DNA of 64,000 bases from Pseudomonas sp. RIT-PI-S. Lineage in GTDB: Bacteria > Pseudomonadota > Gammaproteobacteria > Pseudomonadales > Pseudomonadaceae. Where the stretch lies: NCBI RefSeq assembly GCF_025642975.1, contig NZ_JANZKJ010000010.1:118187-182186 (forward strand), in the 5' to 3' direction. Both the position numbers and the translations under genes were made by a program. The notes under the pieces are model-generated. The model saw only the letters and a program-made list of their open reading frames with translations, was not told the DNA's origin and did no database searches. Below, one piece after another: positions 18,226 through 27,424 of the stretch (positions within the stretch are counted from its first letter, which is position 1; every line of letters starts with the position of its first letter).

Positions 18226-19641
18226 GTGATAAAAAAGATCCTCATCGCCAACCGAGGCGAAATCGCGGTCCGTATCGTGCGGGCGTGTGCCGAGATGGGT
18301 ATTCGTTCGGTTGCGATCTACGCCGATGCCGACCGCCATGCCTTGCACGTAAAGCGGGCCGACGAAGCCCATAACATCGGCGCCGAGCCCCTGGCGGGCT
18401 ATCTGAACCCGCGCAAGCTGGTGAACCTGGCCGTGGAAACAGGCTGCGACGCGCTGCACCCGGGCTACGGTTTCCTTTCGGAAAACGCCGAACTCGCGGA
18501 AATTTGCGCCCAGCGCGGAATCAAGTTCATTGGCCCCTCGGCAGAAGTCATTCGCCGCATGGGCGATAAAACCGAAGCGCGCCGCACCATGATCGCGGCA
18601 GGGGTGCCAGTAACCCCAGGCACCGAGGGCAATGTGGCCGACCTGGCCGAGGCCCTGCGTGAGGGCGAGCGGATCGGATACCCGGTGATGCTCAAGGCGA
18701 CCTCGGGTGGAGGCGGTCGTGGTATCCGCCGCTGCAACAGCCGCGAGGAACTGGAGCAAGCATTCCCGCGGGTGATTTCCGAAGCGACCAAGGCGTTCGG
18801 TTCGGCCGAAGTGTTCCTGGAAAAATGCATCGTCAACCCTAAGCACATCGAGGCGCAGGTGTTGGGGGACAGCAACGGTAACGTGGTCCACCTGTTCGAG
18901 CGGGACTGCTCGATCCAGCGGCGCAACCAGAAGCTGATCGAGATCGCCCCTAGCCCACAGCTAACTCCTGAGCAGCGCGCCTATATTGGCGACCTGGCCG
19001 TGCGTGCGGCCAAGGCGGTCAACTACGAGAACGCCGGCACCGTGGAATTTCTTCTCGCCGAGGGCGAGGTGTATTTCATGGAGATGAACACCCGGGTGCA
19101 GGTGGAACACACCATCACCGAGGAGATCACCGGCCTGGATATCGTCCGCGAGCAGATTCGCATCGCCTCCGGCTTACCTTTGTCGGTGAAGCAGGAAGAC
19201 ATCCAGCATCGCGGCTTCGCCTTGCAGTTCCGGATCAACGCCGAAGATCCGAAGAACAACTTCCTCCCCAGTTTCGGCAAGATCACCCGTTACTACGCCC
19301 CAGGCGGCCCGGGTGTTCGAACCGACACGGCGATCTACACCGGTTATACCATCCCGCCGTTCTACGACTCCATGTGCCTGAAGCTGGTGGTATGGGCGCT
19401 GACCTGGGAGGAAGCGCTCGACCGCGGCCTGCGGGCGCTGGATGACATGCGCGTGCAGGGGGTAAAGACCACCGCCGCCTATTACCAGGAAATTCTTCGC
19501 AATGCGGAGTTTCGCAGTGGGCAGTTCAACACCAGCTTCGTCGAAAGCCACCCGGAACTGACCCAATACTCGATCAAGCGCAAGCCCGAAGAGTTGGCCC
19601 TGGCCATTGCCGCCGCGATCGCCGCCCACGCCGGCCTATGA
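18226..19641 (+). CDS. pycA: Pyruvate carboxylase subunit A (biotin carboxylase)
   Basis: 471 aa ATP-dependent biotin carboxylase that carboxylates biotin on the partner subunit OadA/PycB. Together they make oxaloacetate from pyruvate, an anaplerotic step. It starts at GTG 18226 with a GAGGGAAAG-type ribosome site. Landmarks are ANRGEIAVRIVRAC, the ATP-grasp Gly-rich loop KATSGGGGRGI (about 159-169), FLEKC, NAGTVEFL and MEMNTRVQVEH (about 286-296). It lacks a biotinyl domain, as expected for the two-subunit enzyme. It forms an operon with oadA. Confidence 0.96.
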   Translation: MIKKILIANRGEIAVRIVRACAEMGIRSVAIYADADRHALHVKRADEAHNIGAEPLAGYLNPRKLVNLAVETGCDALHPGYGFLSENAELAEICAQRGIKFIGPSAEVIRRMGDKTEARRTMIAAGVPVTPGTEGNVADLAEALREGERIGYPVMLKATSGGGGRGIRRCNSREELEQAFPRVISEATKAFGSAEVFLEKCIVNPKHIEAQVLGDSNGNVVHLFERDCSIQRRNQKLIEIAPSPQLTPEQRAYIGDLAVRAAKAVNYENAGTVEFLLAEGEVYFMEMNTRVQVEHTITEEITGLDIVREQIRIASGLPLSVKQEDIQHRGFALQFRINAEDPKNNFLPSFGKITRYYAPGGPGVRTDTAIYTGYTIPPFYDSMCLKLVVWALTWEEALDRGLRALDDMRVQGVKTTAAYYQEILRNAEFRSGQFNTSFVESHPELTQYSIKRKPEELALAIAAAIAAHAGL

Positions 19642-19660
19642 ATACGCAGCGGCAGCTGTA

Positions 19661-19725
19661 AGCGGCAAGCTAAAGCAGAAGCGAAGGGGCTTTTACTTGC
19701 AGCTTGTAGCTTGGAACTTGCCGCT
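19661..19725. repeat. Imperfect inverted repeat (REP-like) in the pycA-oadA gap
   Basis: AGCGGCAAG (19661-19669) pairs with CTTGCCGCT (19717-19725), and an inner TAAAGC pairs with GCTTTT (19689-19694). The AGCTTGTAGCTTGGAACTTGC style of sequence is a familiar dispersed intergenic motif in Pseudomonas. It lies between two operon genes, upstream of the oadA ribosome site AAGGAG, so it may modulate mRNA stability or readthrough. Confidence 0.55.
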
Positions 19726-19739
19726 CCAAGGAGTTTGAA

Positions 19740-21548
19740 ATGGCTAAGAAGATCTTTGTAACCGACACCATTCTGCGCGACGCCCATCAGTCTCTGCTGG
19801 CCACGCGGATGCGCACTGAAGACATGCTGCCGATCTGCGACAAGCTCGACAAAGTCGGCTACTGGTCGCTGGAAGTCTGGGGGGGAGCGACCTTCGATGC
19901 CTGCGTACGCTTCCTCAAGGAAGACCCGTGGGAGCGCCTGCGCCAGCTGCGCGCGGCCCTGCCCAATACCCGTTTGCAGATGCTGCTGCGTGGGCAGAAC
20001 CTACTCGGCTACCGGCACTACAGTGACGACGTGGTACAGGCGTTCGTTGAACGTGCGGCGGCCAATGGTATTGACGTGTTCCGCATCTTTGATGCGATGA
20101 ATGACATCCGCAACCTGCGCGTGGCCATCGAAGCAGTGAAGGCCGCGGGCAAGCATGCCCAAGGCACCATTGCCTACACCACTAGCCCGGTGCATACGGT
20201 CAAGGCCTTTGTCGAGCAGGCCAAGCAGATGGAAGCCATGGGTTGTGATTCGGTCGCTATCAAGGACATGGCCGGGCTGCTGACCCCGTATGCCACTGGC
20301 GAGCTGGTCCGCGCGCTCAAGGCCGAACAGAGCCTGCCGGTATTCATCCATTCCCATGACACCGCTGGCTTGGCTGCGATGTGCCAGCTCAAGGCTGTGG
20401 AAAACGGCGCCGACCATATCGATACGGCCATTTCCAGCTTGGCCTGGGGCACCAGCCACCCGGGGACCGAGTCCATGGTCGCTGCGCTCAAGGGCAGCGA
20501 ATACGACACCGGCCTGGACTTGGAGCTGCTTCAGGAAATCGGCCTGTACTTCTATGCGGTGCGCAAGAAGTACCACCAGTTCGAAAGCGAATTCACCTCG
20601 GTCGACACCCGTGTGCAGGTCAACCAGGTTCCCGGCGGGATGATTTCCAACCTGGCCAACCAGCTCAAGGAGCAGGGCGCGCTCAACCGCATGAACGAAG
20701 TGCTGGCTGAAATTCCGCGGGTGCGCGAAGACCTCGGTTACCCGCCGCTGGTGACTCCGACCTCGCAGATTGTCGGTACCCAGGCGTTCTTCAATGTGCT
20801 GGCCGGCGAGCGCTACAAAACCATCACCAACGAGGTGAAGCTTTACCTGCAAGGCGGCTACGGCAAGGCACCGGGCACGGTTAGCGAGACCTTGCGCCGG
20901 CAGGCCATCGGCAGCGAAGACGTGATAGACGTGCGCCCGGCTGACCTCTTGAAACCAGAAATGGCTCGGCTGCGGGCGGACGTTGGTGAACTGGCGAACA
21001 GCGAAGAAGACGTGCTCACCTGTGCGATGTTCCCGGACATCGGGCGCAAATACCTGGAAGAGCGCAAGGCCGGCACTCTCAAGCCAGAGGCCTTGTTGCC
21101 GATCCCCGAAGCCGGCGCGGTGGCTTCGGCAAAAGGCGAGGGCGTGCCGACCGAGTTCGTGATCGACGTGCACGGTGAAACCTACCGAGTGGATATCACC
21201 GGCGTGGGCGTGAAAGCCGAAGGCAAGCGGCATTTCTACCTGAGCATCGATGGCATGCCCGAAGAGGTCGTGTTCGAACCGCTGAATGAATTCGTCGGCG
21301 GCGGCGTAGGCAAGCGCAAGCAGGCCAGCGCGCCGGGCGACGTAAGCACCACCATGCCCGGCAATATCGTGGAAGTGCTGGTGAAGGAAGGCGATCAGGT
21401 CAAGGCGGGGCAAGCTGTGATGATCACCGAGGCAATGAAAATGGAAACCGAAATCCAGGCACCTATCGCCGGGACCGTGCGCACCATTCACGTTGCCAAG
21501 GGTGATCGCGTAACGCCGGGCGAAGTGCTGATCGAAATCGAAGCCTGA
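19740..21548 (+). CDS. oadA: Pyruvate carboxylase subunit B (OadA/PycB, carboxyltransferase plus biotin carrier)
   Basis: 602 aa subunit with an N-terminal HMGL-like carboxyltransferase domain (about 5-270; DTILRDAHQS, RIFDAMND, HSHDTAGLA), the conserved carboxylase region (about 300-490) and a C-terminal biotinyl domain. The biotin-accepting lysine is K567 in EAMKMET. With PycA it forms the alpha4beta4-type pyruvate carboxylase; oxaloacetate decarboxylase is unlikely because no beta or gamma membrane subunits follow. The ATG at 19740 is preceded by AAGGAG. A strong terminator follows. Confidence 0.95.
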   Translation: MAKKIFVTDTILRDAHQSLLATRMRTEDMLPICDKLDKVGYWSLEVWGGATFDACVRFLKEDPWERLRQLRAALPNTRLQMLLRGQNLLGYRHYSDDVVQAFVERAAANGIDVFRIFDAMNDIRNLRVAIEAVKAAGKHAQGTIAYTTSPVHTVKAFVEQAKQMEAMGCDSVAIKDMAGLLTPYATGELVRALKAEQSLPVFIHSHDTAGLAAMCQLKAVENGADHIDTAISSLAWGTSHPGTESMVAALKGSEYDTGLDLELLQEIGLYFYAVRKKYHQFESEFTSVDTRVQVNQVPGGMISNLANQLKEQGALNRMNEVLAEIPRVREDLGYPPLVTPTSQIVGTQAFFNVLAGERYKTITNEVKLYLQGGYGKAPGTVSETLRRQAIGSEDVIDVRPADLLKPEMARLRADVGELANSEEDVLTCAMFPDIGRKYLEERKAGTLKPEALLPIPEAGAVASAKGEGVPTEFVIDVHGETYRVDITGVGVKAEGKRHFYLSIDGMPEEVVFEPLNEFVGGGVGKRKQASAPGDVSTTMPGNIVEVLVKEGDQVKAGQAVMITEAMKMETEIQAPIAGTVRTIHVAKGDRVTPGEVLIEIEA

Positions 21549-21569
21549 CCAGCACTGAAGGTTACCTCT

Positions 21570-21595
21570 GGGGAGCTTCGGCTCCCCTTTTTTTT
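21570..21595 (+). terminator. Terminator of the pycA-oadA operon
   Basis: GGGGAGC (21570-21576), TTCG loop, GCTCCCC (21581-21587), then eight T (21588-21595). A textbook Rho-independent terminator 21 bp after oadA. Confidence 0.95.
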
Positions 21596-21614
21596 AACCT
21601 GGCTCTAGAGCCGT

Positions 21615-23787
21615 TCATGCAGCCTCGCCGTGCTCCTGCCGCTCGAAACGTTGCCGCAACAAGCTACGCGCCTGGGCAGCATTGACATAGGACCCGACCA
21701 ACTCCGCCAAGTCGCTGACCTTGAGTTTTGTCGTTGCGGCAGAAATCCATGAGCGCCAAGCGAACCAGGCGCTTCTTCGGATCAATGACGGCGTTAGGGG
21801 CAAAGAATGAGCGTGAGGCGAGTTCCGGTAACGGAGCATCCTTGGTGATCAGCAGCGTCAGGAAAACCCCGCGAGCCAGGGTGATGCTGAAGTCCTCGAT
21901 ATGATCGGTGGGCACCGGCGCCTTGAGGTTGGCAAAAATGAACTGCGTAGGCGTGAGCACCAGCGCGGTTACGTTCGCCCTGCGCAATGTGCGCATGGCC
22001 ATCAGTACCGCGCCCGCTGCGATGGCCGCCATTACCGCACCGCCCCCATAGAACGTAGCGGCATGATCCGCTACCTGCGGTGACAAGGTGGGCAGCAGTG
22101 GAAGCGCAATGGCTGGCAGCGTGAATAAGCCGCTGAGGGCCAATACGATCTTTCCTCTTATCCGGCCACTTTCGTGCAGCGCCACATTCTCCGTCACGGC
22201 TTGGGCCGTATCCCGCAAGTGCGCCACGATGGATGCATCCTGGCTGGTGTAGTGGCCGAGGTACGCCTCGGTCAACCGCGCCTGCAACGCCGCCGCATCG
22301 GCGAAGTACTCCTGCAACGCGGCATGAGCCTGCACCGCGCCTACGGGTCGAGTGGCTTCGCTCGTCACGGCGTCGGCGGCAACCCCTAATGCCGCCAGGC
22401 GTTCGCCGTTGCTGGGATGGGTATCCGTCGGATGCGGTAGGCGGATGGCCATTTCTTCGCTAGGCAGGGTCAAGGTCTTCTCGGCCAGCTCCTTGATCAC
22501 CGCGGTGGGGAGGTCCGGCGTGGCAGCTTCCCCCTCGGCCAGGTTGGCCGCGCGGGAACGATGGCTGGCCAGGCAATGCTCCAGCAGGGGGTCGATAGCG
22601 GTGATACGCATCAGCGCCGAGGCGGCGGCGGCATTGCTTACCAGTTGCGCGCCCGCGGCATCAGCGGCGAGCTCTCGAACCCGGCTCCAATGGCCAACCG
22701 CATGCTCGAAACGCTCCATGAAATACAGGCCCAGCATGAAGGCGGGCTGCATAAGCCAGCGCTGCAGCCTGTCGAGGTAGGCCATGTTGTCGGCGATCAC
22801 GCCCAGGCTGCGGCTGATGCCGTCATGAATGGGTACGAATTTCAAGCTGTACGCCGTGTCGGCGCCCACGAAATGCCCCAGTTCATGGCCAATGACCGCG
22901 CTGGTTTCAGCCGTGTCAAGCAAGCCCAGGTAGGCAATAGGCACATGCAAGGTGCAGCCTTGGATCAGGGTACCGGAGGGCTTCAATTCGATGTCGCTGG
23001 AGGTGACGTAAAAGCCGCCATCCATACCCACGATGATATGGGTCGGTTTGATCGCACCCAGCCGCTCGGCCAGGCCTCCTACATAAGCCCATAGGGCAGG
23101 CGCTTGCTCCAGCGTCACCGCTTCGCCTAGCACCGCCATCGCCGTGGGTTCGAACATGGCCAGCATGACCTTGAGCTGCTTGGCCAACTCCCAGATCGTA
23201 TACAAGAGGCAAAACGCTGCCACGAACATGCATAGCATCAGCTTGAATTCGCCCGCATCCATGTGGCCCTCATGCCACACCCCTAGACCTTCGAAGATAA
23301 CCGCCGAGGCAGCCGCGGCGGTCAAGGCAGTGATATGACCCACCAGCACTAGGGGTAACGCTTTGCGAACCAGCACGAAGGCGCTGAGCAGTTGATCCCG
23401 TGAACGGAGCGCTTGGCGTGCCGCCAGCCCCAAGGCGAACAGACCAGCCGCACCCACTATCGCGGCAAGCAGGCCCAGGGCGATAGAGGCTTTGGCCAGC
23501 AAAACCCTCGACGCGCCTATTGGCTGCAGCGTATGGAGGTCGTGTTCGGTTTCGCGAATCTGCGATAACGCGATCCCTGTGGAAACAGAAACCCCGTCAA
23601 TGTCGATGAATTGCGCACTTGGCTTGGCATCGAGTGCTTCGATTTCCGGCAGGATGCTTTGGAGGTAGGCCAGTGTGGCCGCCCGCTCCTGGTTATCGTC
23701 GATGCCGCGTTGCAGTTGCCAGGCGCCGAGCGCGCCCAGGCAGAGAGGAAGAAGAACAAGTACCGCGAATAACTTAAGGTGTTTCAT
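21615..23787 (-). pseudogene. M48-family metalloprotease, apparent 1-nt frameshift near the 3' end
   Basis: Membrane zinc endopeptidase related to HtpX/Ste24. From MKHLKLFAVLVLLPLCLG (ATG at 23787) the frame encodes an N-terminal membrane helix, further membrane helices at about 105-180, the zinc motif H301-E-L-G-H305, and more membrane helices near 560-620. The unshifted frame stops at 21664 after an unconserved tail (QGQRLGGVGR). Skipping one A in the AAAA run at 21726-21729 restores a coding-like tail (KVSDLAELVGSYVNAAQAR) ending at 21615. It is either an indel, an assembly error or a +1 frameshift. The catalytic part is unaffected, so the shorter product may still work. Confidence 0.7.
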
Positions 23788-23983
23788 GAGGCAAGCCCAG
23801 CAACAGCGCGGCCACAAGAAGGCCCATGCGACCGCAAATTCCTTTTCACAAAGACCTGGAGGTCCGTGCACGACTGCGCAACACGCCCAGGCTGCCTGCC
23901 TAGGGGGAAACGTTACGCGGGGGGCTTTATACCTTCAAAATGAAAAGGATGCGACTGTTGCTGGACTCCACGGGCGCTTGGCC

Positions 23984-24661
23984 CTATGCAACGCCGCGCA
24001 GCTGTTCCAGCGTTTTCACCTGCTTGCCATCCTTGAAGTTTTCCGGCGCAAGCCACGCCTCGAAAGCCTCTTTGATGGGCGGCCATTCAGAGTCGAGAAT
24101 CGCAAACCATGCGGTATCGCGGTTATGGTTCTTGACCACCATGTGTTGGCGGAACACGCCTTCGGGGGTGAAGCCGAAGCGGGCTGCCGCGCGCCGCGAG
24201 CGTTGGTTGCGGTTATCGCATTTCCACTCCAGACGGCGATAACCGGCGTCGAACACTTGGCGCGCCAGAAGGTAGATCGCCTCCGTACCCTTGGGGGTGC
24301 GTTGCATGGGGGCGCCGAAGGCCACGTGGCCAACCTCGAGCCGCCCGTGTGCCGGCACGATGGACATTAAACTCAGCACGCCTTCGGCCTTGCCGGTGTG
24401 TTTGTCCACCACGCAAAACCCCAGTGGGTCATTACTGATGGCATAGCCATCGAGCCAAATATCGAAGGTTTCGCGGTTATTGAAGGGGCCGTAGGGCAAG
24501 AAGTCCCAGAACACCGGATCAGCCTCAGGCCCCTGGAGCACCTCCCACAGGTCTTCGCTGTGACGGGCAGGTACGAGTTTTTCCAGGCGAATATATTCCC
24601 CTTCGATGGTTTGAGCGATGGGGGCCTTGACCGGTTTCCAGATCATTGCGGGGGTTACCAT
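23984..24661 (-). CDS. GNAT acetyltransferase, RimJ/RimL-like
   Basis: 225 aa GNAT-fold N-acetyltransferase. The acetyl-CoA-binding region is around GHVAFGAPMQRTPKGTEAIYLL and the RimJ/RimL-type motif is RRLEWKCDNRNQRSRRAAARFGF. It begins eight bases after the stop of the next GNAT gene and is probably the third gene of a minus-strand operon paiB-GNAT-GNAT. The substrate is unknown. Small amines or amino acids are the reasonable guess from the neighbours, while proteins or antibiotics cannot be excluded. Confidence 0.85.
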   Translation of the reverse strand: MVTPAMIWKPVKAPIAQTIEGEYIRLEKLVPARHSEDLWEVLQGPEADPVFWDFLPYGPFNNRETFDIWLDGYAISNDPLGFCVVDKHTGKAEGVLSLMSIVPAHGRLEVGHVAFGAPMQRTPKGTEAIYLLARQVFDAGYRRLEWKCDNRNQRSRRAAARFGFTPEGVFRQHMVVKNHNRDTAWFAILDSEWPPIKEAFEAWLAPENFKDGKQVKTLEQLRGVA

Positions 24662-24669
24662 GATGGCTC

Positions 24670-25116
24670 CTAGAGAGCTTTGCGGAATTGAGTGAAGCCT
24701 GGCCGCTCCGCGATCCGCTCATATAACGCGATGGCGGTGGCGTTGGTTTCATGGGTCAGCCAGTGGACCTTAGCGCAACCGGCGCCCTTGGCCTGGGCAT
24801 AGACATGCTCGATCAATTGGCGGCCGATACCGGAGCCGCGATGATTCTCATCGACGATTAGATCCTGAAGGTAGCAGGAGTTCTCTACCGTCCAGCACGA
24901 ACGGTGAAAGATCCAATGAACCATGCCTACCGGCTGCCCATCGGCCCAGGCCAGGGCGGCATTGATTGGCTCGTTGGCATCCATTATCCGTTGCCAGGTG
25001 ACTTCGCTCACTGCTTCCGGAATGTCGACCTTATAGAACCGCTGATAGGCCTTCCACAGCGGATGCCAGTTGGCGTGGTCGTTGGGCTGAACCGGCTTGA
25101 TCTCGATGTTGCTCAT
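24670..25116 (-). CDS. GNAT acetyltransferase (possible PaiA-like role)
   Basis: 148 aa single-domain GNAT enzyme. Motif A is clear (LQDLIVDENHRGSGIGRQLIEHV), followed by the C-terminal helix around HWLTHETNATAIALYERIAER. Its ATG overlaps the stop of the upstream PaiB-like gene by four bases (25113-25116), so the two are translationally coupled. In Bacillus a GNAT (PaiA, polyamine acetyltransferase) is paired with PaiB; the same pairing here suggests polyamine or amine acetylation. That is inference from context. Confidence 0.85.
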   Translation of the reverse strand: MSNIEIKPVQPNDHANWHPLWKAYQRFYKVDIPEAVSEVTWQRIMDANEPINAALAWADGQPVGMVHWIFHRSCWTVENSCYLQDLIVDENHRGSGIGRQLIEHVYAQAKGAGCAKVHWLTHETNATAIALYERIAERPGFTQFRKAL

Positions 25117-25763
25117 AGCTGCTCCTTGGGTTTGGGAAGGGGGAACGCCATTGCGCGGGCCAGTTCTTGGTCCGCGGGGCGAGAGTTAGCGGCGAGCGCC
25201 GCGATAACGCCTTGCTGATCCACTGGCGTGCGGTTCTGGCTGAGTTTGCGCTTGCCTTCGAGGTGGTCGATAGGAATGGAAAAACCGACGATGGCCTTGA
25301 GCATGCCTTCTAGATATGCCGCTGGCGCATCGCTGACCGCCCAAGGGCATGCCCGCGGCGCTTCGTGGCGCTGGGTGAGCGCGGTAACCAACGCAAGCAG
25401 GCGGTCACGGTCGTGAAAGACTTCCGGAGTGCCTCGGGCCTGCACCGAAACGTAATTCCAGGTGGGTACCACCGCTGGGTTCTGGGCCTTGCTCGGATAA
25501 TAGCCGGGGCTTACGTAGGCGTCTGGCCCGTTGAACACCACCAGTGCGGGAGCTCCCGCCGCTAGGGCGTGCCACTGCGGATTGGCCTTGGCCAAGTGGC
25601 CCTGCAGCGTGGCCCGGCTACCGTTGCGGCTCAGCAGCATCGGCACGGGATTGGCCTGAAGGCCATTGCTGTCGTGGGTGATCAACAAGGCCAAACCACA
25701 GGCTTCGATGAACTCAAGGTTCAGTTCAGCGTTTGGTTCGCGGAAGGCAGAAGGTGGATACAT
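25113..25763 (-). CDS. PaiB-family FMN-binding protein
   Basis: 216 aa protein of the PaiB (FMN-binding split-barrel, 'negative transcriptional regulator') family. It begins MYPPSAF as the family does, and shows LLITHDSNGLQANPVPMLL, LQGHLAKANPQW, VFNGPDAYVSPGYYPSK, VPTWNYVSVQARG and VGFSIPIDHLEGKRKLSQNR. It is the first gene of the operon with two GNAT genes and is divergent from the MocR-type regulator. A role in amine acetylation control or as a flavin-dependent enzyme is open. Confidence 0.88.
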   Translation of the reverse strand: MYPPSAFREPNAELNLEFIEACGLALLITHDSNGLQANPVPMLLSRNGSRATLQGHLAKANPQWHALAAGAPALVVFNGPDAYVSPGYYPSKAQNPAVVPTWNYVSVQARGTPEVFHDRDRLLALVTALTQRHEAPRACPWAVSDAPAAYLEGMLKAIVGFSIPIDHLEGKRKLSQNRTPVDQQGVIAALAANSRPADQELARAMAFPLPKPKEQL

Positions 25764-25853
25764 GGCGTGTGCCTCGGTAGGAATGCCGCTATCCTACGGC
25801 GGCCATTGGCCTACTGTAAGGTCCATTTTTGTCAATATTTAGGGGGCCAATTA

Positions 25854-27392
25854 ATGCCTGCGTCCTTGCCGTTCGATCCTGCGGGATTGCACTTTGTCAG
25901 CGGCAGAGGGCTGGTGCGCCAGCTCTACCAGCAACTGCGCGAGCGTATTCTCGATGGCAGGCTCGGGGCCGGAGTGCGCCTGCCGGCGAGCCGGGACCTT
26001 GCCCACACCCTGAGCATTTCGCGTAACTCGGTAATGCGCGCCTATGAGCAGTTATTGGCAGAAGGGTTTGCCGAGGCTCGGGTAGGCGATGGGACCTATA
26101 TCGCTTTCTCCAGAATAGAGCCAGCGAAGCCCCAACTTCGCAGATCACCATCCACAGGCTTATCCACAGCTTTTGAGGGGGGTTTACCCACAGCCTTATC
26201 CACAGGATCTTCTGTAAATCCATCCAGTGTCAGCCACCCAACGCCTGCGTTGGCCCGTGCATTAGCGCACGGCATGACGCGGCCAACGGCCGGTGCGCCG
26301 CGGGCGTTTCAAGTCGGCTTGCCGGCTTTCGACCTGTTCCCTTTCGACGTCTGGAGCAAGCTTTATAGTGCTTTCTGGCGTTCACCGAACCTCGCGGCGC
26401 TCGGTTACCAAGACCCTGCTGGCGATCCATCGCTACGCGAAATGGTCGCTGCCTATCTGCGTATCTCACGCGGGTTGCCCTGCGACGCTGATCAGATAGT
26501 GATCACCTGCGGTGCACAACAGGGGATAAGCCTTTGTGCACAGTTGCTATTGCAGCCTGGTGACCTCGCAGCAGTGGAGAATCCGGGCTACCGCGCAGCG
26601 GGTCATGCGTTGGCCAGTGCTGGGGCGCGTTTGGTGGGCATTGGCGTGGATCAGGATGGCTTGCGCTGCAATGAGCTGCCCCACGGAGAAGACTGCCGTG
26701 TGGTGTATGTCACACCTGCGCACCAGTATCCGACCGGGGTGACGATGAGCCTGGCGCGGCGGCTGCAGTTGCTGGAGTGGGCGCAGCGCAGCGGGGCCTG
26801 GATCATCGAAGACGATTACGACGGGGAATACCGCTACAGCGGCGCGCCGCTGGCACCACTCGCAGCGCTGGACTCTGCTGGGCGGGTGCTTTACGTGGGC
26901 ACCTTCGGCAAAGTGGCGTTCCCTGCCTTACGCCTGGGTTACCTCGTATTGCCCAAGGCTTTGGCCAGCGCGTTTGCCCGCCGCCGGGCCGTAGACATGC
27001 GCCATTCGGAGGTCGCCAGCCAGTGGGTGATGGCGCAGTTCATGGCCCGCGGTCATTTCCAGCGGCATATCAGGCGCATGCGCAAGGCAGCGCTGAGCCG
27101 CCGTGACGCCCTGCTGGGCGCTTGGCCGCAGCACGTCGAAGGGTGTGCGCACATGCCGGTGGTCAGCGCGGGCCTTCATGTGAAGGTCGATGTGGCCACT
27201 GCTGGCCGGGAAGCCGAGCTGGTCCGCCTTGCGCAGCAGGTGGCTGTGGATATCCAGCCGTTGACCAGTTACTGGCTCGAGACCAGCGCAACGCCTGTGG
27301 ATAATCGCGCTGGGCTGGTGCTCGGGTTTGCCGGCGTTAACGAAACCGCCATCGTCGATGCCGTTGCGCGGTTGTGCGACGCTTGGTGCTGA
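25854..27392 (+). CDS. MocR-type regulator (GntR HTH fused to PLP aminotransferase domain)
   Basis: 512 aa protein from ATG 25854, with an AGGGGG ribosome site about seven bases upstream. Residues 15-80 are a GntR winged HTH (RQLYQQLRERILDGRLGAGVRLPASRDLA). Residues 95-135 form a Ser/Thr/Pro linker with a 12-nt repeat, and residues 145-510 resemble fold-type I aminotransferases with EDDYDGEYRYSG and the PLP lysine in YVGTFGKVAFPALRLGY. It faces the paiB-GNAT operon across 90 bp and probably controls it in response to PLP or an amine. It also resembles PdxR, but no pdxST genes are nearby. Confidence 0.92.
   Translation: MPASLPFDPAGLHFVSGRGLVRQLYQQLRERILDGRLGAGVRLPASRDLAHTLSISRNSVMRAYEQLLAEGFAEARVGDGTYIAFSRIEPAKPQLRRSPSTGLSTAFEGGLPTALSTGSSVNPSSVSHPTPALARALAHGMTRPTAGAPRAFQVGLPAFDLFPFDVWSKLYSAFWRSPNLAALGYQDPAGDPSLREMVAAYLRISRGLPCDADQIVITCGAQQGISLCAQLLLQPGDLAAVENPGYRAAGHALASAGARLVGIGVDQDGLRCNELPHGEDCRVVYVTPAHQYPTGVTMSLARRLQLLEWAQRSGAWIIEDDYDGEYRYSGAPLAPLAALDSAGRVLYVGTFGKVAFPALRLGYLVLPKALASAFARRRAVDMRHSEVASQWVMAQFMARGHFQRHIRRMRKAALSRRDALLGAWPQHVEGCAHMPVVSAGLHVKVDVATAGREAELVRLAQQVAVDIQPLTSYWLETSATPVDNRAGLVLGFAGVNETAIVDAVARLCDAWC
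26148..26204 (+). other. DnaA-box cluster in 12-nt register inside the MocR gene
   Basis: Two exact TTATCCACA boxes (26160-26168 and 26196-26204), TTACCCACA (26184-26192, one mismatch) and CCATCCACA (26148-26156, two mismatches) lie on the same strand with starts 12, 24 and 12 bases apart. They fall in frame in the linker of the MocR protein and encode a repeated (L/P)(S/P)T unit that uses TTA three times, a very rare Leu codon in this genome. Confidence 0.75.
27296..27304 (-). other. Exact DnaA box in the MocR gene
   Basis: TGTGGATAA on the plus strand, close to the 3' end of the MocR gene, about 1.1 kb from the box cluster. TGTGGATAT, with one mismatch, lies about 50 bp before it. Confidence 0.6.
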
Positions 27393-27424
27393 GTGGCATG
27401 CGCTCAAGTGGGCCCAGGCGCAGC

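Noticed and set aside
20001..21491. 496-codon minus-strand frame opposite oadA
   Set aside because: Antisense shadow of an intact biotin-dependent carboxylase gene; His/Gln-rich translation typical of such shadows.
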